Shown: one piece after another, positions 1 to 8,346 of the stretch
How the letters are laid out: every line of letters starts with the position of its first letter
How positions within the stretch are numbered: position 1 is the first letter of the stretch
Assembly (NCBI GenBank): GCA_017469935.1
Contig: JAFUFL010000008.1
Location: 19,746 to 83,745, forward strand
Length of the DNA: 64,000 bases
Source of the DNA: Lachnospiraceae bacterium
GTDB lineage: Bacteria; Bacillota; Clostridia; Lachnospirales; Lachnospiraceae
Direction of reading: 5' to 3'
Position numbers and translations under genes: made by a program
The notes under the pieces: model-generated
What the model saw: only the letters and a program-made list of their open reading frames with translations
Databases searched by the model: none
Told to the model about the DNA's origin: nothing

Positions 1-557
1 GCTCTGTAGGAAGCCTCGGTCCTCGTGATGAAATAAGTGTCCGAACACAGCTTCTTAACGGCGCGCTCCAGAAACGGCTCCATCTCACCCACTTCCGAGC
101 CGTAGGCAAGGCAGGGCTTCTTCTGGTTCTTCATGATCCCCGCGGCTTCCCCCATAAACAGCGTCAAAGCGTTCGCAAAGGTGCTCTTGAGGGTAGAGCC
201 TTCGCACAGGATCGCGGCGTGGTGACTGCAGCAGGCGCGCAGAAGATCCAAAGGAAAAAGGGAGCTGAATGGAAGAAGCTCCACATCTTCGTCAAAATAT
301 CCTTTAAGAGACGCAGCATCCAGCGTCATGACAGTGATGTGGACATTGTCTTTTCCAAACAGCTCCCTGATCTGCGCCGCAATGGCGGCAACGCGAACAT
401 CCGATCCGGTATTCCGGGCTCCGTTATATCCGACCAGAAGAATCTTCCGCTTCCTGCCGGGTTTCCATTCCTCATAGTCGCCGCGGCCTGCCGGCCGCCC
501 GGCAAAGCGGGCCGCTTCTGCCATCAGGAATACTACGAAAGCTAGAACAAGATCCAT
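1..557 (-). CDS. Polysaccharide pyruvyl transferase family protein, C-terminus cut by window edge
   Basis: An open frame runs on the minus strand from an ATG at 557 off the left edge, giving 185 codons. After a hydrophobic or basic start it reads KILLVGYNGARNTGSDVRV (about residues 38-56), the glycine-rich N-terminal motif of CsaB-like polysaccharide pyruvyl transferases. It continues with CEGSTLKSTFANA and ends near CLAYGSEVGEMEPF, also typical of that family. Such enzymes put ketal pyruvate on cell-wall or exopolysaccharide sugars. The first about 20 residues are hydrophobic, so it may be membrane associated. A GGAG site lies inside the end of the preceding small gene, 7 bases away, which suggests an operon with it. 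The family call rests on motifs only and the C-terminal half is missing. Confidence 0.7.
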   Translation of the reverse strand, partial: MDLVLAFVVFLMAEAARFAGRPAGRGDYEEWKPGRKRKILLVGYNGARNTGSDVRVAAIAAQIRELFGKDNVHITVMTLDAASLKGYFDEDVELLPFSSLFPLDLLRACCSHHAAILCEGSTLKSTFANALTLFMGEAAGIMKNQKKPCLAYGSEVGEMEPFLERAVKKLCSDTYFITRTEASYR

Positions 558-564
558 TATGCTG

Positions 565-723
565 TCAGTCTCTCCTGTTCTCTTCCTTCACCCAGAAGTG
601 CCACTTGGGTGCCTTCGGCATAGGCTCCTTCTTGATGATCGAGCTGATTACGCGGCGGTGTGTAAAGCAGCAGCATGCGATAAGCAGACATACGACGATA
701 GTTACGATGGTTCCTGTTTTCAT
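565..723 (-). CDS. 52-residue single-pass membrane peptide
   Basis: Small frame starting ATGAAAACAGG, with a GGAG ribosome site 7 bases upstream (731-734 on the plus strand). Residues 4-20 form one hydrophobic segment ending in CCC, followed by a basic tail (HRR, KK) and a tryptophan-containing end. The predicted topology is N-out or N-in single pass with a cytoplasmic-looking basic C-terminus. It lies 7 bases before the pyruvyltransferase-like gene and its end carries that gene's ribosome site, so the two are probably translated from one mRNA. I do not recognise the family. The promoter at 794-821 gives it a well-defined transcription unit, which supports it being real. Confidence 0.6.
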   Translation of the reverse strand: MKTGTIVTIVVCLLIACCCFTHRRVISSIIKKEPMPKAPKWHFWVKEENRRD

Positions 724-793
724 GATCATTCTCCTTTGCTTTATTTAAATGTCTGTGTACAAATGTTTTGCAAAATAAATTGTTTACAATTTA

Positions 794-821
794 ATTATAC
801 AACATTTATTCAAGAGGTCAA
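794..821 (-). promoter_or_regulatory. Promoter for the small-membrane-peptide/pyruvyltransferase unit, with an operator-like palindrome
   Basis: On the minus strand, TTGACC (816-821) and a perfect TATAAT (794-799) are separated by 16 bases. The 14-base near-palindrome AATTGTTTACAATT (778-791) begins right after the -10 box, where a bound protein would block initiation. It differs by one base from the AATTGTATACAATT palindrome upstream of amt. Confidence 0.7.
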
Positions 822-924
822 TACGTTTTTTCAAAAATAAAGGACACGATGGAAGAGGCAAAGAAGCTGGGATTTGAAAATATCTGTACTTTTGACCGGA
901 TGCGCCCGATCCCTCATAAACTGC

Positions 925-987
925 GTGTGTCACGGGGACGTATCTTCTGACACATTTTGTGTCAGCGGATACGTCCCCATGACACAC
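925..987. repeat. Long palindromic repeat, family A, degenerate copy
   Basis: Inverted repeat with arms starting GTGTGTCACGGGGACG and ending CGTCCCCATGACACAC. It is a diverged copy of the much more perfect palindromes at 8271-8342 and 17026-17103. It lies 24 bases beyond the purF stop and could fold as the purF transcript end. Confidence 0.85.
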
Positions 988-1010
988 CTTCTGGGGTCGT
1001 TGGCCCAGGG

Positions 1011-2438
1011 CTATTTAATGACCGCACCGTCTCTCTCAGAAAGCCGCTGCTCGAATCTTCGTTTGCTGGTTCCTTTTGGGATAGGTGTCGGATACTCTCC
1101 GCAGAAGCAGGCGCTGCAATAGTGATCGTGACAGGTCAGGCAGTGCAGGTGCTCGACAGGCAGATATCCCAGAGAGTCTGCCCCGATCATCTGACAGATC
1201 TCGGGAATGGAGTGATGGCAGGCGATCAGGTTTTCCCGGGAGTCGATATCCGTTCCGTAATAACAGGGATGGAGGAATGGCGGCGCCGTAACCCGCATAT
1301 GAATTTCTTTGGCACCGGCTTCCCGCAGGAGGCTGACAATTCTCGCGCAGGTAGTTCCCCGAACGATTGAGTCGTCAATCAGGACCACTCTCTTTCCTTC
1401 CACTGTTTCGCGAATCGGTGCGAGTTTGATCCGGACCTGATCGGCCCGTGCATCCGGCGCGATGAAAGTGCGTCCGATATATTTGTTCTTGATCAGACCG
1501 ATTCCGTAAGGGATTCCCGAAGCATGCGAGTAGCCGATGGCGGCGTCCAGCCCGGAGTCCGGTACGCCCACGACTACATCCGCGCAGGCAGGGTATGTTT
1601 TGGCAAGGGCGGCTCCCGCGCGCTGTCTCGCCGAGTGAACACAGACGCCGTCAATGACCGAATCAGGTCTGGCAAAATAGATATACTCGAAAATGCAGAT
1701 CCTTCTTTCACGGCTTTCGCAATGCTCTGTGCGTGAGCAAACGCCCTCAGAGGTGAATACCAGGATTTCGCCGGGGGTCACGTCGCGGATGAACTTGGCG
1801 CCGACAGCGGAAAGGGCGCAGCTCTCGGAGGCGACCACGAAGCTGCCGTCCTTAGTCTGCCCGTAACAGAGCGGCCTGAAGCCATAAGGATCCCTTGCGC
1901 AGATCAGTTTCTGCGGCGACATGATGACCAGAGAGTAGGCACCTTCCAAGGTGTTCATGGCCCGGCTGACGGCTTCCTCAATGGAAGGGGCGCGAAGCCG
2001 TTCCCGGGTTATGATGTAGGCGATGGTCTCGGTGTCGCTGGTCGTGTGGAAGATGGCGCCGGACAGCTCCAGTTCTGAGCGGAGCGAGGCGGCGTTGGAG
2101 AGATTGCCGTTGTGCGCGATGGCCATGTGTCCCTTCTGGTGATTCACTTCGATGGGCTGGCAGTTTCGTCTGTTTGTGGCGCCGGTCGTTCCGTATCTGG
2201 CGTGCGCTACGGCAATGCTGCCTTTGGGAAGACGGGAGAGAACATCTCCGGTAAAAACTTCACTCACCAGACCCAGGTCTTTGTGGGAGTGGAAGAGTCC
2301 GTCCTCATTGACAACTATGCCGCAGCTCTCCTGGCCTCTGTGCTGCAGAGCATATAAGCCGTAATAGCACATTTTTGCCACATCAGACGGCTCCTTTGCC
2401 ATCACTCCAAAAACACCGCATTCTTCGTGGATCTTCAT
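1011..2438 (-). CDS. purF: Amidophosphoribosyltransferase (PurF)
   Basis: First enzyme of purine synthesis, making phosphoribosylamine from PRPP and glutamine in the cytoplasm. The N-terminus MKIHEECGVFG holds the class II glutaminase nucleophile Cys7 after a six-residue propeptide, followed by the QHRGQES motif. The PRPP-binding loop VVLIDDSIVRGTT lies near residue 355. C-terminal cysteines around HCLTCHDHYC fit the iron-sulfur form of Bacillus-type PurF. An upstream in-frame ATG at 2453 would give a propeptide of the same length as in Bacillus subtilis. However, that ATG overlaps the GAGGAG ribosome site that sits 7 bases before the ATG at 2438, so I chose 2438 (475 residues). The gene is single, with its own promoter and a strong leader hairpin. 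Confidence 0.95.
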   Translation of the reverse strand: MKIHEECGVFGVMAKEPSDVAKMCYYGLYALQHRGQESCGIVVNEDGLFHSHKDLGLVSEVFTGDVLSRLPKGSIAVAHARYGTTGATNRRNCQPIEVNHQKGHMAIAHNGNLSNAASLRSELELSGAIFHTTSDTETIAYIITRERLRAPSIEEAVSRAMNTLEGAYSLVIMSPQKLICARDPYGFRPLCYGQTKDGSFVVASESCALSAVGAKFIRDVTPGEILVFTSEGVCSRTEHCESRERRICIFEYIYFARPDSVIDGVCVHSARQRAGAALAKTYPACADVVVGVPDSGLDAAIGYSHASGIPYGIGLIKNKYIGRTFIAPDARADQVRIKLAPIRETVEGKRVVLIDDSIVRGTTCARIVSLLREAGAKEIHMRVTAPPFLHPCYYGTDIDSRENLIACHHSIPEICQMIGADSLGYLPVEHLHCLTCHDHYCSACFCGEYPTPIPKGTSKRRFEQRLSERDGAVIK

Positions 2439-2466
2439 GATTCTGCTCCTCATTGATTGATATCAA

Positions 2467-2516
2467 AAGGGCGCAATGACTCCGGAAATGTTTTTCCGGC
2501 ACGTCATTGCGCCCTT
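2467..2516 (-). terminator. Leader hairpin of purF (candidate attenuator)
   Basis: In the purF transcript this folds as a 14-bp outer stem (AAGGGCGCAATGAC with GTCATTGCGCCCTT), a small bulge and a 7-bp inner stem with a four-base loop. It ends in CCCTTTTG. It starts about 28 bases after the predicted transcription start and ends 28 bases before the start codon, so it is a terminator-like structure inside the 5' leader. Confidence 0.7.
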
Positions 2517-2550
2517 ATGCGTTTTTCGATATTCCTTTTCTCAAGTGTAA

Positions 2551-2579
2551 AGATTACCGTCGAAGCGGAGAATTGTCAA
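2551..2579 (-). promoter_or_regulatory. purF promoter
   Basis: Minus-strand TTGACA (2574-2579) and TAATCT (2551-2556) with 17-base spacing, placed so that the leader is about 105 bases long. Confidence 0.7.
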
Positions 2580-2644
2580 CCGGTCGTATACCGGCAAGCA
2601 CAAAGAGGCATGCGAGGGGTTGGCTTAAAGCGGAATCCGAGAGG

Positions 2645-2672
2645 TTGACACAAAGTGACATACGCGTAATAA
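2645..2672 (+). promoter_or_regulatory. Promoter of the KaiC-like/ATP-grasp gene
   Basis: TTGACA (2645-2650) and TAATAA (2667-2672) with 16-base spacing. The promoter is back to back with the purF promoter. Confidence 0.6.
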
Positions 2673-2705
2673 TCTAATTAATCAAAACGCAATAACGTTC
2701 TATCG

Positions 2706-2774
2706 AAGCGGCAAGGATGTCGTGATCGGAAAATGCAGATTTTGTAGTTTCCGATGAATACATCCCTGCCGCTT
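2706..2774 (+). terminator. Leader hairpin of the KaiC-like/ATP-grasp gene, with shared GGCAAGGATGTC word
   Basis: The outer stem AAGCGGCA/TGCCGCTT, middle stem GGATGT/ACATCC and inner stem ATCGGAAA/TTTCCGAT are followed by CTTTTC. It lies about 30 bases after the predicted transcription start. The 5' arm contains GGCAAGGATGTC (2710-2721), nearly the same word found at the same place in the amt and glnN leaders. Confidence 0.7.
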
Positions 2775-2821
2775 TTCGATTGCCGAAGCGGCGGCAGATC
2801 ATAACAGAAAGGAGGCTTCCT

Positions 2822-5413
2822 ATGGCAGCATTTGACAAAGTAAAGAGCGGGATCCCGCAGATGGATGAGATACTTGACTACATTCGCATGGGCGACAACG
2901 TGGTCTGGCAGGTCTCGGATATCGATGAGTTTCGCTTTTTCACCATTCCCTATGTGAAACAGGCCATCCGGGATCAGCGCGACATTGTTTATATCCGGTT
3001 TGCGCAGCACGCCCCGATCCTGACAGATCCCGAGATCCTGAGGCATGTTGAAGTGGTGAAGTTCGATTCAGATGCAGGATTTGAATCTTTTACGGTGGCG
3101 ATCCACGACGAGATCACAAAGCATGGGAGGGAGGCTTTCTATGTTTTCGACTGTCTTTCGGAGCTGCAGTCCGTCTGGTATACGGATCTGATGATGGGAA
3201 ATTTCTTCCGCGTGACATGTCCTTACCTGTTTGAACTGGATACAGTGGCTTATTTTCCGGTTTTGCGGGGGAGGCACTCTTTTGACGCAATCGCGAGGAT
3301 CCGCGAAACGACACAGCTTCTGCTGGATGTGTGCTCCAATGAGAAATGGATCTATCTGCACCCGATCAAGGTGTGGGAGCGAGCATCGGATACCATGTTC
3401 CTGCCCCACGGCTACAGAAAGAGTACGGGAGAATTCCGGCTTTTGGAGGACGGCGTGCGCATCAGCCGCTATTACCAGACGCTGCAGCAGATCCGGGACA
3501 GGAGCCAGGACCAGAATATTGACAGCTACGACCGTTTTTTTACCATGGCCAAGGCGGCGTTTGAGTCAGGAAGGTTCACGCCGCAGATGGAAGAGCAGAT
3601 CATAGACAGTACGATGACCAAGGACGGTCATTTAAAGGAACTGGTCAGAAAGTACTTTGCGCCTGCGGATTACTTTGCGCTGCGGGACCGCATGATCGGG
3701 AGCGGCGCGATCGGCGGCAAGGCGTGCGGCATGCTGCTGGCCAGGAAGATTGCGGACACGGAGCTGGAGGAATATCGGACCTATGCGGAACCGCATGATT
3801 CTTTTTATATAGGATCGGATGTTTTTTACACTTACATTGTTTCGAATGGGGACTGGAACCTGAGAATCCGGCAAAGATCCAGGGAGGGGTATTTCGACAC
3901 GGCAGGTGAACTGAGAGAGAGGCTTCTTGCGGGAAAATTTCCGGGGAAGATCCGGGAGCAGCTGCGAGCCGTGCTGGAATATTTTGGCCGAAACCCGTTT
4001 ATAGTAAGGTCTTCAAGTTTTCTGGAAGACGGCTTCGGAAATGCCTTTGCCGGAAAGTATGAGTCCGTGTTCTGCGTCAACAGAGGAAGCGAGGAGGAGA
4101 GGCTGGAAGCCTTTGAAAATGCCGTGCGGCAAGTCTATGCCAGTACTATGGACCGGTCTGCGCTGGAGTACCGCCTGCGGAGGGGGCTGGCAGGCAAAGA
4201 TGAGCAGATGGCAATCCTTGTGCAGCGTGTATCGGGCAGCTATTATGACAAATATTTTATGCCCTGCGTGGCAGGGGTCGGCTACAGTCACAGCGCCTAT
4301 CAGTGGTATCCAAATATGGATCCGTCGGCGGGTATGCTTCGGATGGTGATGGGGTTGGGAACAAAAGCAGTGGACAGAACGAGGGAGGATTATCCAAGGC
4401 TTGTAAATCTGGACCGGCCGACGGTGACGATCTACACCAGCGCGGCGCAGAAGCATAAGTTTTCGCAAAGATACATAGATACTCTGGACTGCAAGGACAA
4501 CTGCTGCCGGGAAGTGCCTCTGGAGACGCTGCTGGAGGTGCTGCCTCTGTGGTATAAGCGGATGGTAATGGAGCGCGACTATGAGGCGGAGCGCATCCTT
4601 TATGATCTGGGAAGGCCCCGGCAGGTCTGGTTTGTGAGTTGTCAGAAGCTTCTGGAAAACACGGCTTTCACCGGTCTCATGCAGAGTATTCTCAAGACGC
4701 TGGAGCATGTCTACAAGACGCCCGTGGATATTGAGTACGCCGTCAATATGGATGAAGACGGCGAATTTGTAGTCAACCTTCTGCAATGCCGGCCTCTGTA
4801 CCTCGGAGGGGAAGGAGAGAATGTTCAGGTAGAGAATAATTCTCCCGAAAAGGTCATATTCGATGTGCGCGGCGCCTCCATGGGCACGTCAAAAAAGAGA
4901 AGGATCGATGTTGTCGTCCAGATCGACGCAAAGCGCTATCATGAGATGCCCTATGCACAGAAGCACAAGGCGGCCAATGCTGTCGGAAGGATCAACCGTT
5001 ATTATGCGGACAGCGGGAAAAATCTGCTCCTGATGACGCCGGGGCGAATCGGCACGTCTTCTCCGGAGCTTGGCGTTCCGGTATGTTTTGCCGATATCTC
5101 CCGTTTTGGAGTGATCTGCGAGGTTTCGGACGTCCAGGCGGGGTTTATGCCGGAGCTCAGCTACGGAAGCCACATGTTTCAGGATCTGGTGGAGGCGGAG
5201 ATCAGTTACAGCGCTGTGTTTAATGATACAAAGACAATCCGGTATGATCCGGCGGCCCTGCAGGACGTGGAGGACTCTTTTGGGCAGATCTGCCCCGATA
5301 TGGAAGAACTCGTCGGCATGATTGCGGTCAGAGAGACTGAGAATCTGTATTACTGGTTGGATTCGGTGAAAAACCATGCGGTCTGCGGATTCATCGAGGG
5401 CGAAAAAAAGTAG
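2822..5413 (+). CDS. Degenerate KaiC-like domain joined to a PEP-synthase/PPDK-type ATP-grasp domain
   Basis: 863 residues, started at the ATG that follows AAAGGAGG; an upstream in-frame ATG lacks a site. Residues 1-190 read like a KaiC/RadA domain (SGIPQMDEIL, then FYVFDCLSELQSVW at the Walker B place), but the Walker A loop is replaced by WQVSDIDEF. Residues about 300-670 resemble the ATP/pyruvate-binding domain of PEP synthase and pyruvate phosphate dikinase: GAIGGKACGMLLAR, then FIVRSSSFLEDGFGNAFAGKYE, and LLQCRPLYLGG at its end. The phosphohistidine and PEP-utilising domains of those enzymes are absent. The last about 190 residues are unrecognised. Function is unknown. It could be a phosphotransferase or a regulatory protein, and its leader suggests nitrogen control. 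Confidence 0.75.
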   Translation: MAAFDKVKSGIPQMDEILDYIRMGDNVVWQVSDIDEFRFFTIPYVKQAIRDQRDIVYIRFAQHAPILTDPEILRHVEVVKFDSDAGFESFTVAIHDEITKHGREAFYVFDCLSELQSVWYTDLMMGNFFRVTCPYLFELDTVAYFPVLRGRHSFDAIARIRETTQLLLDVCSNEKWIYLHPIKVWERASDTMFLPHGYRKSTGEFRLLEDGVRISRYYQTLQQIRDRSQDQNIDSYDRFFTMAKAAFESGRFTPQMEEQIIDSTMTKDGHLKELVRKYFAPADYFALRDRMIGSGAIGGKACGMLLARKIADTELEEYRTYAEPHDSFYIGSDVFYTYIVSNGDWNLRIRQRSREGYFDTAGELRERLLAGKFPGKIREQLRAVLEYFGRNPFIVRSSSFLEDGFGNAFAGKYESVFCVNRGSEEERLEAFENAVRQVYASTMDRSALEYRLRRGLAGKDEQMAILVQRVSGSYYDKYFMPCVAGVGYSHSAYQWYPNMDPSAGMLRMVMGLGTKAVDRTREDYPRLVNLDRPTVTIYTSAAQKHKFSQRYIDTLDCKDNCCREVPLETLLEVLPLWYKRMVMERDYEAERILYDLGRPRQVWFVSCQKLLENTAFTGLMQSILKTLEHVYKTPVDIEYAVNMDEDGEFVVNLLQCRPLYLGGEGENVQVENNSPEKVIFDVRGASMGTSKKRRIDVVVQIDAKRYHEMPYAQKHKAANAVGRINRYYADSGKNLLLMTPGRIGTSSPELGVPVCFADISRFGVICEVSDVQAGFMPELSYGSHMFQDLVEAEISYSAVFNDTKTIRYDPAALQDVEDSFGQICPDMEELVGMIAVRETENLYYWLDSVKNHAVCGFIEGEKK

Positions 5414-5460
5414 TGTGACACACCATGACATACGACCTCTCAGACATACGACCTCTGAGG
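5414..5460. repeat. Short intergenic repeat with ACCTCTGAGGT palindrome
   Basis: Just after the preceding stop codon, ACATACGACCTCT occurs twice in tandem (about 5427 and 5442), the second time as ATACGACCTCTGAGGTGG. The same GAGGT-containing words occur inside pyrG, gltB, gltD and the surface operon. A TGTGACACACCATGACA stretch before it resembles a scrap of the family A palindrome. Confidence 0.55.
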
Positions 5461-5500
5461 TGGCTTGTGCAAAACGACGATTTTTCTCTCCACAGAAAAT

Positions 5501-5518
5501 GTATAATTGTATACAATT
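5501..5518. promoter_or_regulatory. Operator-like palindrome upstream of amt
   Basis: GTATAATTGTATACAA (5501-5516), containing the perfect palindrome AATTGTATACAATT (5505-5518), ends 6 bases before the -35 box. The same 16-base word lies 7 bases before the glnN -35 box (8347-8362). The position fits an activator or a nitrogen-responsive regulator; its identity is unknown. Confidence 0.65.
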
Positions 5519-5522
5519 GTCT

Positions 5523-5550
5523 TTGACTTTCCGATCCGGAAATGTATAAT
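5523..5550 (+). promoter_or_regulatory. amt promoter
   Basis: TTGACT (5523-5528) and TATAAT (5545-5550) with 16-base spacing, about 145 bases upstream of the coding region. Confidence 0.8.
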
Positions 5551-5581
5551 GAGTGACATATTATTCAAATTATCTCACGAG

Positions 5582-5625
5582 GGCAAGGGAGTCCGGATCC
5601 GCAGGGTCCGGGCTCTTTCTTTTTA
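5582..5625 (+). terminator. Leader terminator of amt with shared GGCAAGGGAGTC word
   Basis: GGCAAGGGAGTC (5582-5593) forms the 5' arm of a hairpin (CCGGA/TCCGG and GAG/CTC with wobble pairs below) followed by CTTTCTTTTT. It is about 30 bases after the predicted transcription start and 70 bases before the gene, so unless bypassed it should stop transcription. Confidence 0.75.
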
Positions 5626-5695
5626 TATATGGCAGGGTGCACGGCCGTATCGGAAATGAGAGCCCGAAGTGAGATAGAGAAAAGGAGGAAATACA

Positions 5696-7498
5696 ATGAA
5701 CTACGATGTGACAACCGTGATATGGGTACTTATAGCAAGCGCCCTGATCTACTTCATGCAGGCCGGATTTGCGCTGTGTGAGGCGGGTCTTACCAGGGCC
5801 AAAAACACGGGCAATATTTTGATGAAGAACCTTATGGATTTCTGTATCGGAACTCCCTGCTACTGGCTGGTCGGATTTGGCCTTATGTTTGGAAGCACAG
5901 CTCCGATCATCGGGCGGCTGGATCCCATGATCCGCGGGATCTACGGCGCTGAAAATACAGTAGTGCCGCAGACAATGCCTCTTTGGTGCTACGTGATCTT
6001 CCAGACCGTCTTTTGTGCGACGGCAGCCACGATTGTCTCGGGATCCATGGCGGAGCGCACCAATTTTAAGGCTTACTGTCTGTACTCGGCGGCCATTTCT
6101 CTTTTGATCTATCCGATCGGAGGACACTGGGCCTGGGGCGGCGGCTGGCTGTCGGGGCTGGGCTTTCACGATTTTGCCGGAAGCGCGGTAGTACACAATG
6201 TGGGCGGCGTGATCGCATGTCTGGGCGCATGGATGCTGGGCCCCCGCATCGGCAAGTATGACCGGGACGGCAAGGTCAGAGCGATTCCGGGCCACAACAT
6301 GATGGCCGTGGCGCTGGGGGTCTTCATCCTGTGGTTTTGCTGGTTCGGCTTCAACGGCGGTTCCACCGCTTCCATGGCGGACGGCGCGGACGCTTTCCAC
6401 GCTTCGCTGGCCTTCATGAACACGAACCTTGCGGCAGCCGTCGCGACTGTTGTGACGATGATCTTCACATGGTTTCGCTACGGCAAGCCGGATGTCTCCA
6501 TGACACTCAACGCCTCCCTGGCGGGACTTGTGGCGATCACGGCGGGATGTGACTGCGTTTCACCCTTTGGCGCTTTTGTCATCGGCGTTGTGGCCGGATT
6601 CCTGGTAGTTTTGTCTGTTGAATTTTTTGACAACATTGCCAGAATTGATGATCCGGTCGGCGCCGTGTCGGTCCACATGGCAAACGGCATCTGGGGCACG
6701 ATCGCGGTCGGTCTCTTCAGTACCGGCGAGGACGGCGTCATGAAGGGCCTGTTCTACGGCGGCGGCGCAAGGCTCCTGGGCGTACAGGCGCTCGGCATCG
6801 CGGCGATCGACGCCTATGTGCTCCTCACAATGTTTGTGGTGTTCAAGCTGATCGACCGCGCGATCGGGCTTCGCGTGCCGGCGCAGGTGGAGATCGACGG
6901 CCTGGACATGCATGAGCACGGCCTGGCCAGCGCTTACTCCGGCTTCTCCGTGAGTGATGTCTCCAACATGGTCATGGATGTCAATGAAAACACGTACCTC
7001 GGAGAGGGCGAGTACGCAAAAGCCTCTGAGGCGCAGGTCAGCGCGGCGGTCAAGGTCGCCGGTGCGCCGGTCACGCCGGCCACGCCAGTCGCAGCGGGAG
7101 AGAGCGCAGGATCCGCAGTGCCGGCCGGATACAGGGCAGAGACAGGTATGCACAGGATTTCCATCATCTGCCGGATGAGCAAATTCGATGAGCTTAAGCA
7201 CGCACTCAACGAGCTGGGCGTGACCGGAATGACGATGTCGCAGGTCATGGGCTGCGGCATTCAGAAAGGATCGGAAGAGCGCTACAGAGGCGCGGTGGTC
7301 GACTCTACGCTGCTTCCCAAGGTCAAGGTGGAAGTTGTCGTCTCCAAGATTTCCGTGCAGAGCGTGATCGACGCTGCCAAGAAGGCACTTTATACGGGCC
7401 ATATCGGCGACGGCAAGATCTTTGTGTACGACGTGACGAGAGTCGTGAAGGTACGGACCGGAGAAGAGGACTTCGACGCGCTGCAGGATGTGGAGTGA
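5696..7498 (+). CDS. amt: Ammonium transporter fused to a P-II (GlnK-like) domain
   Basis: 600 residues. Residues 1 to about 430 are an Amt/Mep channel with 11 expected membrane segments and both pore histidines, in DFAGSAVVHNVGG and DPVGAVSVHMANG. An Ala/Val/Pro-rich linker (about 440-480) joins it to a P-II domain (about 485-600). That domain has the T-loop GCGIQKGSEERYRGAVVD and LPKVKVEVVV. The tyrosine uridylylated in enteric P-II (GAEY) is Val here, so control by ATP/ADP/2-oxoglutarate binding is more likely than by uridylylation. Amt-PII fusions are known in Clostridia. A GGAGG site precedes the ATG. Leader hairpin, operator and promoter are listed separately. Confidence 0.95.
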   Translation: MNYDVTTVIWVLIASALIYFMQAGFALCEAGLTRAKNTGNILMKNLMDFCIGTPCYWLVGFGLMFGSTAPIIGRLDPMIRGIYGAENTVVPQTMPLWCYVIFQTVFCATAATIVSGSMAERTNFKAYCLYSAAISLLIYPIGGHWAWGGGWLSGLGFHDFAGSAVVHNVGGVIACLGAWMLGPRIGKYDRDGKVRAIPGHNMMAVALGVFILWFCWFGFNGGSTASMADGADAFHASLAFMNTNLAAAVATVVTMIFTWFRYGKPDVSMTLNASLAGLVAITAGCDCVSPFGAFVIGVVAGFLVVLSVEFFDNIARIDDPVGAVSVHMANGIWGTIAVGLFSTGEDGVMKGLFYGGGARLLGVQALGIAAIDAYVLLTMFVVFKLIDRAIGLRVPAQVEIDGLDMHEHGLASAYSGFSVSDVSNMVMDVNENTYLGEGEYAKASEAQVSAAVKVAGAPVTPATPVAAGESAGSAVPAGYRAETGMHRISIICRMSKFDELKHALNELGVTGMTMSQVMGCGIQKGSEERYRGAVVDSTLLPKVKVEVVVSKISVQSVIDAAKKALYTGHIGDGKIFVYDVTRVVKVRTGEEDFDALQDVE

Positions 7499-7653
7499 GC
7501 GGCAGCGCAGGAGAGTGGTTTCATTCTTCCATTTTCAAAACAGAGATAGTGTTCTATGATAGTAGGGCAGCTGTTTTATGTGCATCTGCAATAGGCTGAC
7601 AGTCTATAAAGGCGGAAGCGAAAAGTAGAAAAGTACGGGAAGGAAAACCACAA

Positions 7654-8259
7654 ATGGACGAATCAAAAAAGAGACTGATCATGTGTATTACGGGAGTATT
7701 TCTGTCCGGTGTTGCAGCGGGGATATTCGGCTTCACGGCATTCGGTATGGACCCATTTCAGGTCTTTGCTCACGGACTGTGGGGGCTCACCCCGATTTCC
7801 TACGGCACGTTCTATGTAATACTGAACGGAATCCTGCTTGCCTTCATGTTCTTCTTCAACAGGCGCATGATCGGGCTCGGAACCATCATAAATCTGTTCC
7901 TTCTGGGATATGTGGTGGAGTACACGGGCGTGCTCCTGGAAAGGGTATTCCCTTCCCCGGCAGTCGCTTTGAGAGTTATCCTGATGATCGCGGCGCTGAT
8001 CCTTGCGTCCCTGGCGGCTTCTCTCTATTTTGTCGCGGATATGGGAGTCTCCGCCTATGACTGGATCGCGCTGACGATCTCTGAGAGAAAAGGATGGGCG
8101 TTCCGAATCGTCCGCATTACTACGGATTTCATCTGCGTCCTGACAGGAGGTCTTCTGGGGGCGAAAGTGGGAATCGGCACGGTATTGACCGCGTTTTGTA
8201 TGGGGCCGATCATCCAGTTCTTCAATGAGAAGGTCTCGACGCCGCTCAGATACAGTTAA
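7654..8259 (+). CDS. YczE/YyaS/YitT-type membrane protein
   Basis: 201 residues with five or six hydrophobic segments, starting after GGGAAGG. The opening (IMCITGVFLSGVAAGIFGFTAFGMDPFQ) and the later SAYDWIALTISERKGW followed by a DFICVLTGGLLGAKVGIGT stretch match the YczE/YitT family of five-pass membrane proteins, whose transport function is not established. It sits between amt and glnN and may be expressed with them, but a family A palindrome separates it from glnN. The role in nitrogen metabolism is only by context. Confidence 0.8.
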   Translation: MDESKKRLIMCITGVFLSGVAAGIFGFTAFGMDPFQVFAHGLWGLTPISYGTFYVILNGILLAFMFFFNRRMIGLGTIINLFLLGYVVEYTGVLLERVFPSPAVALRVILMIAALILASLAASLYFVADMGVSAYDWIALTISERKGWAFRIVRITTDFICVLTGGLLGAKVGIGTVLTAFCMGPIIQFFNEKVSTPLRYS

Positions 8260-8270
8260 ATGTCGCAGGG

Positions 8271-8342
8271 TTTGTGTCACGGGGACGTATCTTCTGACAC
8301 ATTTTGCAAAATGTGTCAGAAGATACGTCCCCGTGACACAAA
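8271..8342. repeat. Perfect 72-bp palindrome, family A
   Basis: Thirty-six bases starting TTTGTGTCACGGGGACG are followed directly by their exact reverse complement, with no spacer. The centre is ATTTTGCAAAAT. The element begins 11 bases after the stop codon of the YczE-type gene and ends 4 bases before the glnN operator. It could act as a transcription end for the upstream gene in RNA form. Confidence 0.95.
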
Positions 8343-8346
8343 TTTC

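Noticed and set aside
2439-2453. Upstream ATG for purF giving an 11-residue propeptide
   Set aside because: Although the length equals that of the Bacillus propeptide, this ATG overlaps the only ribosome site, which is correctly spaced for the ATG at 2438.
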